Below, in pieces: positions 1-12,521 of a DNA stretch of 64,000 nucleotides. A program made the translations under genes and the position numbers. Below the pieces are notes generated by a model, which was given only the letters and a program-made list of their open reading frames with translations, searched no databases and was not told where the DNA came from. The DNA lies in assembly GCA_030407005.1 (NCBI GenBank), contig JAUDYN010000002.1:1240001-1304000 (forward strand), read 5' to 3'. This stretch comes from Desarmillaria ectypa (lineage: Eukaryota > Basidiomycota > Agaricomycetes > Agaricales > Physalacriaceae). How positions within the stretch are numbered: position 1 is the first letter of the stretch; every line of letters starts with the position of its first letter.

Positions 1-58
1 ATTTTGTCAGAAGACTCCTTTTCAAGTTCGCGACGAAATCTCATTGATGTTTTAGTCG

Positions 59-1208
59 ATGGACGACCAATGCCCTGTCTGCAAGAGCGACCGATATTTA
101 AATCCCAAACTTCGTTTACTTGTCAGTTCTTGTTACCATAAAATGTATGCTTTGCCGCGTCGGTCTCGTTTGACGAGGTTAACACTACTTATTGAAGGTG
201 CGAATCCTGTATAGATCGGTTGTTCACGTTGGGTCCTGCACCTTGTCCAATTTGTAACACCGTTCTCCGAAAACTTGCATTTACGCCGCAAACATTTGAA
301 GATCTGGGTGTAGAGAAGGAAGTTGCCATACGCCGGCGAATCGCCAAAGAGTGTGTCAGGGTTATGTCAAATGCTCTAAAATTACTGAGCGCCTTTGCAG
401 GTTCAATAAGAGGAGGGAAGATTTTGACGATCTCAGGTCTTACAATGACTACCTCGAGGAAGTGGAGGACATAGGTGAGGTTTCTCTGTCCGTCATGAAA
501 CCTCCTTGACATTCAACGGTAGCCTTCAATCTCATCAACAACATTGACGTACCTGAGACCGAAAGACGTATCGCAGCGTACAAGGCCGCCAATGCCGCTC
601 TTATCACCCTCAACCTCCAGCGAGAAGAGGCATACGCCCTTGCCTTAAAAGAACAAGAAGAATTCGAGAGACACGAGCGTGAACAGCGCGCAGCCGAACT
701 TCTCAGGGAGGAAGAGGCAGAACGTTTGGAGAAAGAGAAAGAGAGGCAAGAGATCATCGACAAACTGGAGACCAGCGAGAAGGACGCCGCCAAACTCATT
801 GCTAGATCTCGAGCAAACGCTCTCAAGCGTTCATCGAACCGTGTATCTTCTATGTCGAGGTTGGGTCTTGGAGCCGACTACGCGAAGCTGCTGAAAACTC
901 GTTCAAAAACTGCCAGCACTGTGCTAGACGTGCCCCATGTTCCTTTCCAGGACGACTGGTATTCATTCGAAGATATGTACGTCCTGAAACCAGGTGGGTA
1001 CGATGATTTGTACAGTGAGACGGTGAGGAAAGATAGAGAAGGAATAATGCGTGGCGGAGGATATCGGGTCGAAGAGGCTTGGGAGCGAGCGCTGAGGTCC
1101 GCTGTTGCTGGTTTAGACCTTTTGCCTTTGGAGGGCTTGGATACTGATCCTGTAGGAATTCAAGGCCAACCCTCACTTGCAGATGATGATGTTATTATGG
1201 CGTCATGA
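59..1208 (+). CDS. TFB3: CDK-activating kinase assembly factor MAT1/Tfb3 (TFIIH subunit)
   Basis: This is the RING-finger subunit of TFIIH that joins the CDK7-cyclin H kinase to the core complex, in transcription initiation and nucleotide excision repair. Four exons read cleanly: 59-144, 198-350, 401-474 and 523-1208, giving 332 residues. The N-terminus carries a C3HC4 RING: CPVC at residues 5-8, then CYHKMCESC, then CPIC at 45-48. The family signature FNKRREDFDDLRSYNDYLEE follows, then a long charged helical region (EREQRAAELLREEEAERLEK) typical of the MAT1 central coiled coil. The start ATG lies immediately before the first RING cysteines, as in the family. It is convergent with the C78 peptidase gene. 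Identification is firm; only the exact second intron (351-400, GTGTGT donor) could be debated. Confidence 0.93.
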
Positions 1209-1461
1209 AGCAGCAATGCTTTTGGAAAATGGCCCGACATTGTAGCATATACCACTGGAGTCATCATGTATATCATTCGTAGCCGCTGCCTCAAAACAGA
1301 ATATCATAACGATACACATATAGGCATTTAGAGGCGCAGGACATGCGTGCCAGACGGCGGGAGAAGCATATGATGAGTGTAGCATGTGTGTGCATTTAGC
1401 CCCAAAGCATGGTAAATCAATCTAAAAACATCGTACATATAAATTTCCACCTAAATCGCAT

Positions 1462-2969
1462 TTAGGCCCTTGTGCTTGCTACAACTTTCCTTCTTTCCAT
1501 CTGAAGCTCTGTCAGAGGTTCCGTCAGAGGGAAATACAAAATTTGCCACTGCTTCCTATTCAGATAGTCAGCAGACAGAAGAAAGTTTGAGGGCTGTACG
1601 AACCCAAATACATTCCTGAACAACTTATACCGGAAAAGCTTCAAGGCGGCATGGAGTAGTTCGTCTTCCACGCGTGTAGATGCGGCGTCGTTAATGTCAA
1701 TAGCAGCCTTACGTATCTTGGAGCGGGGCTGGCTGTTTGACAGATTAGCGCCCATCTTTATGGCTGATACAAAAGTTACTTACCGCGAAGGGTCGAAAAC
1801 AAGAAGGTTCACGGTAGAACCATCGATTTCTTCATAGCCAACGACAGTGCGAGAATGCCAACCATCTTGTAAAATGATGGGCATCTTTTCTATGCACGTT
1901 ACAGAAGGGTACATCAGCGCTTCCGTTACGTCGGCTGGCCGATGTGTTTCTGTAGGCGAGAAGTAATCGACGATCCATTGTATAAGAGCATTATTTCCTG
2001 CGTTTTCTGATATATCATCAAGATAAATGTAAGGATAGAAAGGGACCCACCATGAAAGGATTGCTTGTAGTTGAAATCAACCAGTTCGCAGCTTATATCA
2101 TCAGACCTTGAGTTAACGACAGCATGGGAAGAGATGTAACCTACGGTATCCCCCGAGATGAAAATGCAGTGTATAAGTCTATAAGGAATCTTCAATAGTG
2201 GTGAAGAATAAGAAGATTGAGCCTATACCTGAAACACCAATCCATTTGTTCGAATCTACCAAGGGCGAAAGTTGCGCTGCCCCTTGAACATCAAAACCTT
2301 GGCGAATAGAGCTTAGTACCGAACCGCTTCACTAGAGATGGGTTCTACCTGATGACCAAGCAACCTCCAGCCACAATTGGAGCTGTCTCACACTCGGAGA
2401 TATTGGACTGTCGAGGAGTGGAAAGTACATTGGTTGTAAATGCTGATCCATCAAGGCTGAACAGGACATAAGAAAATTCCGGTACCTTCGTTAGATGGTC
2501 AGAATTTATTAGATAAGAAGACAAGGAGATACGAAACCCGCAACCCCAGCCGGCATCCCAGCTTTGGCCAGAAACATACACCGCACGATCAAAGCATAAA
2601 ACAGCGCGTCTTGTCTTTCCCCGAGAGTGCGAATTCAAGAGTGCTTTCTTAAGGAGCAATATCATGCCTAAGAAACGGTGATTAACACGTGTTGTACTGA
2701 ATGTATGTACTTGTGTGACGAACCCGGCGTGAAGTTCGACGGCGGCGGTGTTTGCAAGGACTGGTACCAAAAACTGTCGGTTTCAGCCGCATACCCCTCA
2801 CGCTTTCCGGAGTCATGTTTGCTTCGATGGTGTTTCCAAGAGGATGTGGTGCTACGACTCGCCGAAGGTCCCGACTCGGAGTCCGCGCCATGCTGCGAAG
2901 ATAGAGGAACTTGAGGTTAGTAGCAATAGAAGGAAATCAAAGTTGGAGGATGCATACATTGGTATTCAT
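1462..2969 (-). CDS. C78-family peptidase (ZUP1/UFSP-like deubiquitinase)
   Basis: A cysteine peptidase of family C78, which includes UFM1-specific proteases and the K63-linkage deubiquitinase ZUP1. Reading the minus strand, the catalytic Cys is in SWDAGWGCGFR (about 2525-2560), the His in DGWHSRTVVGYE (about 1845-1880), and the Asp in LLVFDPSRG (about 1790-1815). The family stretches GKTRRAVL and MYFPLLDSPISPSVRQLQLW are also present. At least six exons are needed. I start at the ATG at 2969, where MNTN joins HGADSESG over an intron, but an upstream exon cannot be excluded. No N-terminal zinc finger of the ZUP1 type was found, so the protein looks like a protease domain with a short, Ser-rich N-terminus. 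It diverges from PRE6 across 230 bp. UFM1 or K63-ubiquitin as substrate is unresolved from sequence. Confidence 0.8.
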
Positions 2970-3199
2970 TGTTAAATCTGCAAAGGCGGCTCAAAATTAT
3001 TCTGACCTATTCAAGGGGAACTCTGCATGCCACTGTGGGCGTTGAGGATGAGTTGCCACTGTCAGATACCGGTCCACCTGCCGCTTTCGGCTGATGATCG
3101 GCTGACATAATGAGCCCAATTGGGAGCGCGACGCGTGTACGGGCGTACGAATCCTTGTTCATCGACTTTTACTTGTTTCCATCGTACTGAACTGAAATC
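2970..3199. promoter_or_regulatory. shared intergenic region between C78 peptidase and PRE6
   Basis: These 230 bases separate two divergently transcribed genes, both linked to ubiquitin/proteasome biology. The stretch must hold both core promoters. No TATA box stands out. A short ORF-like piece on the minus strand is probably chance or an unrecognised 5' exon of the peptidase gene. Confidence 0.4.
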
Positions 3200-4449
3200 A
3201 TGTCCAGGTCGTACGATCGCGGTATGCACGTATTTTTTAATTGTCAACCTCGGTGCTCATGGTATCTGCAGCTCTCACCGTCTTTTCACCCGATGGCCAT
3301 CTATTCCAGGTTAGCCGAAGGTTCACACCGTGTCGAATGAGCGGGTTCTTACTGCCTTGATGTGGTCCAGGTCGAATATGCTGCTGAAGCTGTGAGAAAA
3401 GGCACTTGTGCTGTGAGTTGCTCCACCTTCGGTAAGGTGCCATCACACGTCTAATGTTGCATCTAGGTAGGTGTGCGAGGAAAGGACGTGGTAATTTTGG
3501 GCGTGGAGAAGAAGTCGGTACTACAGTTGCAAGATTCGAGAACAGTGAGAAAGGTTGTGATGTTGGATGACCACATTTGTTTGGCGTTTGCTGGTGCGTA
3601 CGATCTGTATGTCTCTACGCGGACTGATGTACTCATTTCGCAGGTCTTACGGCGGATGGCCGCGTCCTGATTGACAAAGCTCGAATAGAGTGTCAAAGTC
3701 ACCGTCTCACGGTCGAGGATCCCGTCACCGTTGAATACATCACAAGACATATTGCTGGCATCCAGCAGGTAGGCGTCTACACGACAATTCAATTGGTTTG
3801 GGAAACAAACGTGCATTGCAGAAATACACCCAATCCGGAGGTGTCAGACCATTCGGCATTTCAACGTTGATCGTTGGATTCGATCCCCATGATAGCAGAC
3901 CTCGTCTATACCAGACCGAGCCAAGTGGAATCTACAGTGCTTGGAAGGTGAAAATGTCTTTAGTATGCGTTCCGGAGATGACTGTACTCAGTCTCCTACG
4001 ATAAATAGGCTAACGCCATTGGTCGATCGTCGAAGACAGTCCGTGAATTCCTAGAGAAGAATCACAAGGACGACCTGTCTCGAGAGGAAGCCATCAAGCT
4101 GACCGTCAAGAGCTTGCTCGAAGTCGTACAAACGGGTGCGAAGAACATTGAAATTAGTGTGATGGAGAGCTACGGAAAGGTCACGGTGCGTCAAATGTTG
4201 ACTTCCAACTTCCTATCCAGTTTGATAGAACGTTCTTTCACAGAACCTGGATTTGTCACAAATTGAAGCCATCGTTTCTGAGATCGAAAGAGAGAAGGAG
4301 GCTGGTACGTTATCTTTGCAGGGCCCTATCTACCATATTCTGATGAAATGTCGCCATTCACAGAGGCGGAAAGAAAGCGATCCAGACTCGCAGCCACGGC
4401 CGCGGGTCAGGCAGCTATGGAATCACGAGCTACAGAATCATCAGGGTAG
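3200..4449 (+). CDS. PRE6: 20S proteasome subunit alpha type-7 (alpha-4)
   Basis: A structural alpha-ring subunit of the 20S proteasome. The N-terminus [20 protein letters not shown] followed by [15 protein letters not shown] is the alpha-subunit signature; [61 protein letters not shown] and EFLEKNH identify alpha type-7/Pre6 rather than another alpha subunit. The C-terminus is charged (EIEREKEA, then a Lys/Arg- and Ala-rich tail). About eight exons; the first is only 22 nt (3200-3221) and the second 3272-3309. Stop TAG at 4447-4449. No catalytic Thr is expected in an alpha subunit and none is seen. It lies 666 bases upstream of the transporter in the same orientation. Confidence 0.95.
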
Positions 4450-5115
4450 AAGCATACAGAACGAATGTTATCATGTTACTTTTCATTATTGTTACAAGGT
4501 TTGCGTTCCCTGACATGATTTCTTGTGAGCATCGGTAAGGTTCACTGGTCCTGAATAGTCATATCGAAGTGACATCCTGACAGATGAAGGATCTTAAGAA
4601 GCTATCACTTGGAAGAATCGCTCGTTCAGTCTTGCATTGAGATTCAAGTAACCTTCTCCACGTTTATAGCGCTAGTGCCTTTCGTTCGACTCGGCTATGA
4701 TCCAGACCTTTCCAACGCTTACAATCAGCTGCTATTCTCCGCCATGTTCGTAAGTATGGATGGCTGACATTCTCGCCGGTGGGAATGCATTTTGCTTTCA
4801 AGGGTAACTCTGGAGATTTCCAACAATGCAATCGAAATCAATACGATACCTTGAATGTCGGCGTGTCGGTGGCTTTTCTATAGCCCGCAGTGCCTGCCAT
4901 AAGCGGGGGTGATCATATGGTAACAGTCGCATCCACGCGCTTCTATCTTATCTGACGGTCATTGATTTCAGCCTTGCGGGAAAGAAGTTCCACCTATATC
5001 CGCTCAACCTTCTCATGCAAACGATATGGAGCAATTGTATATCAGTTGATGCCGTTTGTGCATTTTAAAACGCCCCACTTTTTCTCCACGCCTATCTCTT
5101 ACTTGACCGAGAACC
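4450..5115. other. intergenic, no gene recognised
   Basis: Stop codons interrupt all frames. A plus-strand piece near 4690-4750 reads YDPDLSNAYNQLLFSAMF but has no start, splice context or family match that I recognise. The 3' part should contain the promoter of the transporter gene starting at 5116. Confidence 0.4.
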
Positions 5116-7609
5116 ATGGTGTCCCCTTCGTCTTCTGACGCGGACTGGAAACATGACGAGAAAGATGATCATGTTGTAGAGGTGTCGGCGAAGGAAGTCG
5201 ATACCGCGGCTCAAATCGTAGCAGGGGCCTCCGAAGCATTAGATCCGAGGGAGGCAGAAAGGATTAAGTGAGCTTGGGAGTTGTCACTCACTAGTTACGT
5301 TGTCTAAAGGTTTTACAGGAAGAAGATCGACCGGCATATTCTTCCCTTAATGTGCAGTACGTGCTATGTCTGCTCAAGTAATGCTACATGTGCTCATCTG
5401 TTGGTTCAGCTCTATACTGGTATTCTAATCCATCAGTGACCGTGCAGCCCGTCATCTTATTCTCGTAATTCAGGATTCAATTCATGGATAAGACAACGCT
5501 GGGAAGTGCTGCGATTTTGGGTATCAGGTGACAGCATTCCAAGGTTATGATGCCCGAATTTACCATCCCAATCAGAGAATCGACGCATCTTTCCACCAAT
5601 CAGTGAGTAGCTTCGGCGCACTATTATCATTACCGATATTGGATGTTCAATATCACGCTTAGGTACAACTGGTAAGCCCGGATGTATCGTACTGAAACTC
5701 GAACTAGTTCACGAATGGATATTATCATACAGGCTTGGAACTATATTCTATCTCAGCTATCTCGTATTTGAGTTCCCCCAGAATCTTTGTCTCCAGCGCT
5801 TTCCTGTGGGAAGATGGATGAGGTGTGTTGCGTCGCTTTTTCCCGGTGTTCCCAAGGACTCAAGCCATAATCAGTATCAACATCTTCATATGGGCGCTTG
5901 CCTTATGCTGTCACGCAGCCTGCAAGAATTTCGCTGGCCTATTTGTTGTGCGGCTAATTCTGGGCATGTGTGAAGGGTCAATCACTGCAGGATTTATGAT
6001 TGTCAGCTCGATGTTCTACACGCGGAAAGAACAAACGTTGAGAGTCGGTTATTGGTGTGAGTAGCATAGTCACGTACTGTCGGGCTGCCGGCTTAGCTCT
6101 CTTGTCATTTCCAGTTTTGATGAACGGAACCGGTAAGTCAAAAAGTTACCAGGCTATTATACGAGCGGAGGATGATCAATTACCCCGGATGACAGCTCAA
6201 ATTATTTCGGGGTTCATCAGCTTCGGTACCTTGCATATTAAGACGGGTACTTTTGAACCTTGGCAATGGTATGTGCGGCTTTTAGTAGTCAATGTATTGA
6301 GCTCACTCTTCGGCTTGACTTTTAAGGCTCATGATAATCACGGGTTTAATCACTCTTATTATGGCGATTTCCTTCTGGTCAGTCTAATATACATATTCTT
6401 TACCGCCACCTGTCCCAATCGCCCGGGTAGGTTCTTATTCCCAGACTCGCCAACCAACGCGTGGTTCCTTACACCTGCCGAAAGGGCAACGGCCATCCAA
6501 AGAATTAAGGCACGTTCGCTTTCCATTATTCGGCTCATCAATTTTAATGTGTCGCGCATTTAGGAAAACCAAACTGGAGTTGAGAATAAACACTTCAAAA
6601 AGGAACAGTAAGGACAACGTACTGGTTGGATATGTAACGTCAGCTCAACAGTAAATAACAGGATGATAGAGGCGCTGATGGACCCGAAAACCTGGCTTTT
6701 TGCGCTTTTTGCGGCTTTGGACAATATCCCCAACTCTCTGACGAATCAGCGCACGATAATAGTATCCTCTTTTGGATTCAGCAATCTGCAGACTACTCTC
6801 CTTAGTTGCGTGGATGGTTTGGTTGAAATTGTAACCATTTGGACCGGAGTGACTATTGCCTCGCGCATTCCGAATAGCCGGGCATATGTTGGCGCAATAT
6901 ACATGATTCCCAATGTCCTGGGTGTCTTTTTGGTCAATTTCCTGCCTTGGGGCAACAAGATAGGGCTCCTGTTCTCGGTATGGTTAACAGGTACGATTGC
7001 TTCTAAATCTATGCCTCCCATCTTGTGTGGACTCAACATGACTTAATAAACAGGCGTTGGAACCACCGGATTTGGTGCGTGGCTACTGTTTTCAAGGTGG
7101 CACTTCCCATGGGCTCATAATTCCCACTAGTCTTGTCGCTGTCCTGGGTATCTGCCGTTGTTTCCGGACATACCAAAAAGATTACGGTAAACGCAATAAT
7201 GCTCTCAGCGTACTGCATTGGAAATTCTGCTGGACCCTTCATGTGGCAAGCCAAGTATAAGCCTCGGTAAGCAATATCTATTCGCCGTCGTTAGTCTTAC
7301 TAAGTTAGACCAGCAATCACATTCCCTGGATCATCATTGGGATCTGCTACGTATGCTGCATGAGTTTGTTGCTAACAATCCGTTTTCTCTTGTCCCGAGA
7401 AAACAAGCGGCGAAACACTGAATCCACAGACGATACTTACGGTGATGTATACATTGAACGCCTCACGTCGGATGGTGAGAAAGAAATGGTTAAAGTGGAT
7501 AAAGTTTGTGACTTCTTATCCTACGGTCTTTGCATTGAGCCAATTACGTTCCTAGGAATTTTTGGATCTAACAGATATCCAAAACCGTGATTTCAGATAC
7601 GTACTTTAA
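5116..7609 (+). CDS. MFS transporter, allantoate permease (Dal5) family
   Basis: A plasma-membrane anion:cation symporter of the major facilitator superfamily, in the Dal5-like group that takes up allantoate, vitamins and related organic anions. The cytosolic N-terminus (MVSPSSSDADWKHDEKDDHV) is acidic. Family blocks follow in order: ILPLMCSLYWIQFMDKTTLG, FPVGRWMSINIFIWA, LGMCEGSITAGFMIVSSMFY, LFPDSPTNAWFLTPAERATA, DNIPNSLTNQRTIIVSSFGF, GHTKKITVNAIMLSAYCIGN and MWQAKYKPRN. The tail reads DLTDIQNRDFRYVL and ends at TAA 7607-7609. About fourteen exons are needed. One intron (6510-6563) begins with GC, not GT, because the protein must run from AIQRIK into ENQTGVENK. All blocks are present and in frame, so the gene looks functional. 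Its substrate cannot be told from sequence. Confidence 0.88.
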
Positions 7610-7739
7610 AGCCTTATGCACATGTGCACGCATGGTTGAAGGGAAATACAATTATAAAACAAACATTACATTTCCTGCACGAAATGAAGCTGTACAGTAT
7701 AATAAAAACGCCGTCAGCACTCGTCCACATGATAGCCCG

Positions 7740-10579
7740 TTATAGCCTGGTCGTGACTTCTGAAGTCGGCTCTCCGAGGGCGTAAAGACCATCAAGTTCT
7801 GCCTTGTACTTGTTGTAGGCATCTTTGCGACGAATTTTGAGCGTCGGGGTCAGTGTACCGTTATCCACAGTGAAGGGCTCCATGCTGAGGTGGATACGTT
7901 TAATGGTCTCGAAACTACAGCCAGTCACTATTAGTTCTTAGAAATCCATAGTTATGTAGCTGCTTACCCCTTCAAACCGTTTTTCTTCGCCTCCTGAGTC
8001 AGAATGGAGAGCACCTTATTGTTGATCTTGCTGTCCTTGCACGCTTGCAGCAATACAGGGACGTTGTCCAGGGTCACCTTGTTGCCCGTGATGTCAGATA
8101 CGATAGCCGCGAGTTGAGTGGGATCTGGGATGACAACAGCCAGCAAGTATGCTTGCATAGAGTCTCCGTGAATATAGATCTGGGCAACCACCGGACAGGC
8201 ACCGTATGTGTTTTCAATCTTCTCGAGAGCAACATACTCCCCCTGGGACAGCTTCATGATATTCTTTTACAAGATGATTAGCATTCTCAAGGAAGGTGGA
8301 AATCGCAGCAATACCTTGACACGATCTATAATCTTGACACGTCCACAATCGTCGATAGCAGCGACATCACCGGTGTGTAGCCAACCTTCTGAATCGACCG
8401 TTTCTTTCGTGTTCTTCTCATCTAAATCATGATATGAGAAAACTGAGTTGGTATATTTGATAATTGAACCTACCCTTATAGTACACAGTGAAACAATTGT
8501 TACCTCTTACACAGAGTTCACCGCGAGGGAAAGGTTTGTCTTCTGAAGTGTAGTTCATAGCGGGAACATCAATCAACTTGATCTCGTTAACGGGTTGAGG
8601 TGGGCCGACGGTTCCACCCGCGGTAGGGTCATCTGGGATCGCTCTCGTAGTTGTCGCACACGTTTCAGTCATGCCGTATCTATGAATGTGTCAGTTACCT
8701 TGAAAACGCCATAGATCATTACTCCCACCCTTCGAGAATGTTACAACACATGACGATCTTCAAGAAGTCCAAAACGTCCTTATTAATGGGCGCAGAACCG
8801 CAGATCATAGTCTCCATTTGACCACCCAAGACGGCCTTGACCTGTCGTGATGTTATGATCAGCGCGGATACCAAATGTGACTAGTAGAGAGGGAGCTAAC
8901 CTTGCGGAAGACAAGTCGATCCCACAATGCATGGGTGACGGTACCAGTCTCGCGTAGCCAGTATAATTTGGTCTGAACGGCATATCTGAACAAGGCGCCT
9001 TTCAATCCGGGAATATCACCAGCCGCCATAGCCCCTTGATATATCCGGTTGAAAACACGAGGGACCGCAGGAATCATAGCTGGCTTGAGAACTTGTGCAT
9101 CCTCCATCAGGCGCAAAGGATCACCACTGAAGTACCCGATACTTGCTCCCATTCCAATACAGACGAACTCCGTGACCCGCTGTACCAAGTATAAGCCACA
9201 GCTAAGATAGAAGCTCACGAAATTTACCTCATAGATATGTGCCAAAGGTAGGAAAGACAGCAAACTTCCGTCCTCTGGTAGAATGAGACCATAAAGATTG
9301 GACTGTGTAGCCAACGCCATATTACGATGAGTTAGCAATACACCTGCGGAAAATGTTTAGTAATCTTTGAGGTGCGTTTCAAACTATAGCTAACCCTTGG
9401 GGTTACTGGTAGTACCCTGTAGCGACTTCTATGAGAAAAAGAAACTAATGAGCAAAAAAAAAACAAGACACACGGATGTGTAACAGATGGAAGTCAATTG
9501 TTCAGGTATTGCCGGGATAGGTTCAATCAGGTTAGCTCGTCCCAGCTCCTCGACTATCAAAGCAGGGTTACGAAGACGTGAAGGTGCCAGTAAAATACAG
9601 ACAAACTTTCGCTGAGTTTCTTAAGTTGGACACCAACAGTTTGGCTCCATTGAAGCATGATATTCCATGCCTGGGCTGGTAATGGGTCAATAGACACGAT
9701 CATTTTTACGATCGGTATTGAAGGCGCCAACTTCAACAACGCGGGAATGTGGTCGGCCGTAGTAAATATGGTTGTGAGGTGGGCGTGGTTGATGCTGTTA
9801 GGTAGAATGCAATCAGAAAATGTCATTTCGCAGGATGTATGCTGGGAAGCTTACATGTACTCTGTGGGACATTGTCAGTATAAGCAAATACGTGTCAAGA
9901 AAGTACACGCACCAACAGCATCCTTGCCCAGGGTATCATACAGAGAAACACCAACTTTGTTGTAACTTTGGAGGGCGATATCGATAATTTGCCATTCTGA
10001 CGAGCAACATGGTGAGACACTAGTGTGAGAACGAACAGCAATGAGACATACCGGGTCGGTTCTGCGACCATATACCAACCGTCTCGTACTCTCCCCCACC
10101 AAGCTGACCAGATGAAAAGAGCTTGACCAGAGCACTGCCTATCCAGCGCCGACGCAGGTCGACCTCGCCGTAAGTTTGCCATACGTAATAGTTGGCAAAC
10201 TTGAGCGGCGACGTTGAAATGAGTGGCCGATGGCCGAGCATTTTCCTGTCGCGTCCACCCTTGAGACCAGTTCTGAAGATTTCATCGACTGTTTGGAAGG
10301 CGCCGGGAGTGTCCTTGTCGATGTAGCCAAAGATCGCTGTCAAACACTGTGTTCACTTGACTCAAACGCGTCAAAAGGCAAGATTACCATTGTGGTAGAT
10401 ACCTGCCGGGAGCATATAAGGATATATGCTGTAAAAATTTGTTGCTGGAAGCACTCACCGGTCTGGCCAGGCTTCTTTGTTCCGGGAACCTCTGCAGCCT
10501 GTCGACGGTAGGGGACCTCAGCAGGCCAGGAATGAACATGGTCGGTGACAAGCATGGTCGGTTTCTGCGTCAGGGTCAT
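7740..10579 (-). CDS. FAA: long-chain fatty acid-CoA ligase (acyl-CoA synthetase)
   Basis: Activates long-chain fatty acids to acyl-CoA through an acyl-adenylate, feeding lipid synthesis and beta-oxidation. Start MTLTQKPTMLVTDHVHSWPA at 10579. The AMP-binding core is visible: TSGTTSNPKG split by an intron near 9400, then LLTHRNMALATQSNLYGLIL; LSFLPLAHIYE; a block ending in MTETCATTTRAIPDDPTAGG; then the hinge region EGWLHTGDVAAIDDCGRVKI and IDRVKNIMKLSQGEYVALEK. The C-terminus FTVDNGTLTPTLKIRRKDAY, KYKAELDGLYALGEP is diagnostic of Faa1/Faa4-like enzymes. Roughly a dozen exons. The ORF is intact wherever I could follow it. There is no clear peroxisomal SKL-type C-terminus (it ends TTRL). The gene symbol is given at family level only. 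Confidence 0.9.
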
Positions 10580-11993
10580 GTTGGGATCGGGTTGTATTTA
10601 TCTTTTGGAGGAGGGAGGAGAGACCGAGGTTGGATGACGGCAAGTCGACCGCTGCCCTCTGACGCTGCTTTGACGCGACAGGAAATTCACGTGTGATTGT
10701 CTATTTGTCGATTTCCGGCAAACAATGTTCCCGTAGCCGCCGCATGATTTCCTGGGCCATTTGCTCCTGGTCCTGCACAGTCGCCATTTCAATCTGTAGC
10801 TAGAGTCGTTAAAACAAAAACAGTCTTCCCCGGATTGATAACCTGCTTGACAATATGCAATTTCGGAGGTCAGCCTAAGCCCTGCCCTGATCTCGTCATG
10901 ATCGATCATGAAATATTTCCCCCCACCAGCGATGAAGTGACCCCACAACGTTCACGAACGCTATTGGTTGTAGTTGAACTTCTACCTATTGAAATTCGAA
11001 ATGAACAGCAAGTGTGCTCAGCGGAGCTATTTTACTGCGCCTATCCAACTTGATTGATGATAGGCTGTGTCCGTTCTGCACTTGCGAAACCGTAGGTAAA
11101 CGGGCATCCGGGACACTCTTTCATTTTCCCAGCGAAACCGGGTTTGATACCACTCAAGCTCGGCGACAAGTAAAAATAAGCATCCGTATCTCCTTCTCAT
11201 GCTATAGGGTACTGATGCAATGCTGATGAAGGCTTATTGAAACTGTTCGAAGTCGTCGTTGTCGACTGCTTAATACCACCGCAACGAACACCGTCTAAAA
11301 GTACACCATCGAATTCAAGAACCACAAAGCTGATAGACCCACCTTCTCACGCACCTCATCCACCCGAAAATATGGGATCCCTTAAGCTTGTAGCATTGTC
11401 CATCTTATTATAAGTACTCGTATTGTTGGAATGGAGCGACGCCAAGATCCTGCGGGATAGCCGATATAGTCAGCGGGTTGATGACACACACGGGTAAAGC
11501 CTCTGATGCCAGAGCGTAAACCAATACACGATGCAGAAAAAGAAGACCAGTCTCTTGGGTTGCGGGATGCTGTGAATACGAAGGCCACTGGTGGGAGTAA
11601 CGAGCTCAAGATTCCTTCGAGACGTCGTCAGTCACACGATCATAATGGAATGATTCCTCGGGGGATTCACACGACACATTGAATTTGAGGTGCGATTGAA
11701 TGCAGCCGTGCCCTCGTAATTGTCCGTCAAAGTCAAGATCACGGTGATCACCTAACAAGGTGACGAAACAGTGCATGCATTGGTGAACCTTCTTCAGACA
11801 CAGAACGGCTGACATGCATCTAGTGAGGGTGTCATTTCCTAGATATCCGGGGCGTCGTTAACAATACACGAAGATAGCGATAAAAGTAAACTATTTGAAA
11901 GACCAAGGAAAGACATAACAGTCACAATAATGAAGGGGGTATCGGTTACTCATATGAGGCGCCAATTCGAATAAGGGACCTTGGGTTTGATAA
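10580..11993. other. intergenic region, no gene recognised
   Basis: Only short ORFs are present. A minus-strand open stretch near 10706-10792 reads MATVQDQEQMAQEIMRRLRE and ends after 28 residues; it looks helical, but no flanking exon was found. Minus-strand ORFs at 11382-11609 and 11606-11815 have no recognisable motif. The first few hundred bases should hold the promoter of the acyl-CoA synthetase gene. Confidence 0.35.
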
Positions 11994-12521
11994 TCACTTC
12001 TGATAGGCTGGATTGTAGCCATTGGAGAAGCCAGGATTATATCCCGGGGTAAATGCGATGGCGGGCTCGGTATAGCTACGACGTGACATATCAGCATCAT
12101 GCAACGGCGCAGGGGAGCGTAACTAACCCTGGTCCGAGTGGCGACCGCCATTGACAGATAGTACAGAGCCAAATGTGCTTGGACGAAAGGGGCACTAGTG
12201 GAATGAAGAAGAATTCGAACCAAGTCTTCTGTCTTGCAGCAATAACAGAGGCTGGGCTCTGTAAGAAACCGCAAAGATGAAGGTTCCCAAAACGCACCAT
12301 TGTTGCAGCGAGGGCAGATATGAGCAACCTGCTCCGGACTATCAGGCTTAACATCGGTCTGACAGCCCACTGGAGCCGCAAAAAAAAAAACGAGTCAAAA
12401 TGGACGTTCTATGCAGACCTATATAATGAATTCATCTGACCTAATATCGGAATGCAAACTGCGGACGAACATATCCAGCAACTGGCTTCCATGGAGATAA
12501 CGCGGGGTACTCACAGAACAT
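11994..12521 (-). CDS. small zinc-ribbon protein (rhodopsin-like/zinc-ribbon 15 family)
   Basis: A conserved fungal protein of 94 residues with four exons. A very short first exon (MFL at 12521) joins GCQTDVKPDSPEQVAHICPR; an intron follows CPRCNN; the next exon is ASVIAARQKTWFEFFFIPLV ending WLCTICQWRSPLGPG; the last exon is YTEPAIAFTPGYNPGFSNGY NPAYQK with stop at 11994. Two CxxC knuckles (residues 21-24 and 56-59) flank the aromatic FEFFFIPL segment, a layout typical of this family. The C-terminus is rich in Gly, Tyr, Asn and Pro. The molecular function is unknown. The gene is easily missed because every exon is short. Confidence 0.75.

Noticed and set aside
345..405. Apparent non-canonical splice in TFB3
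   Set aside because: Placing the donor at 351 (GTGTGT) restores AKE-FNKRRED with a normal GT-AG intron.
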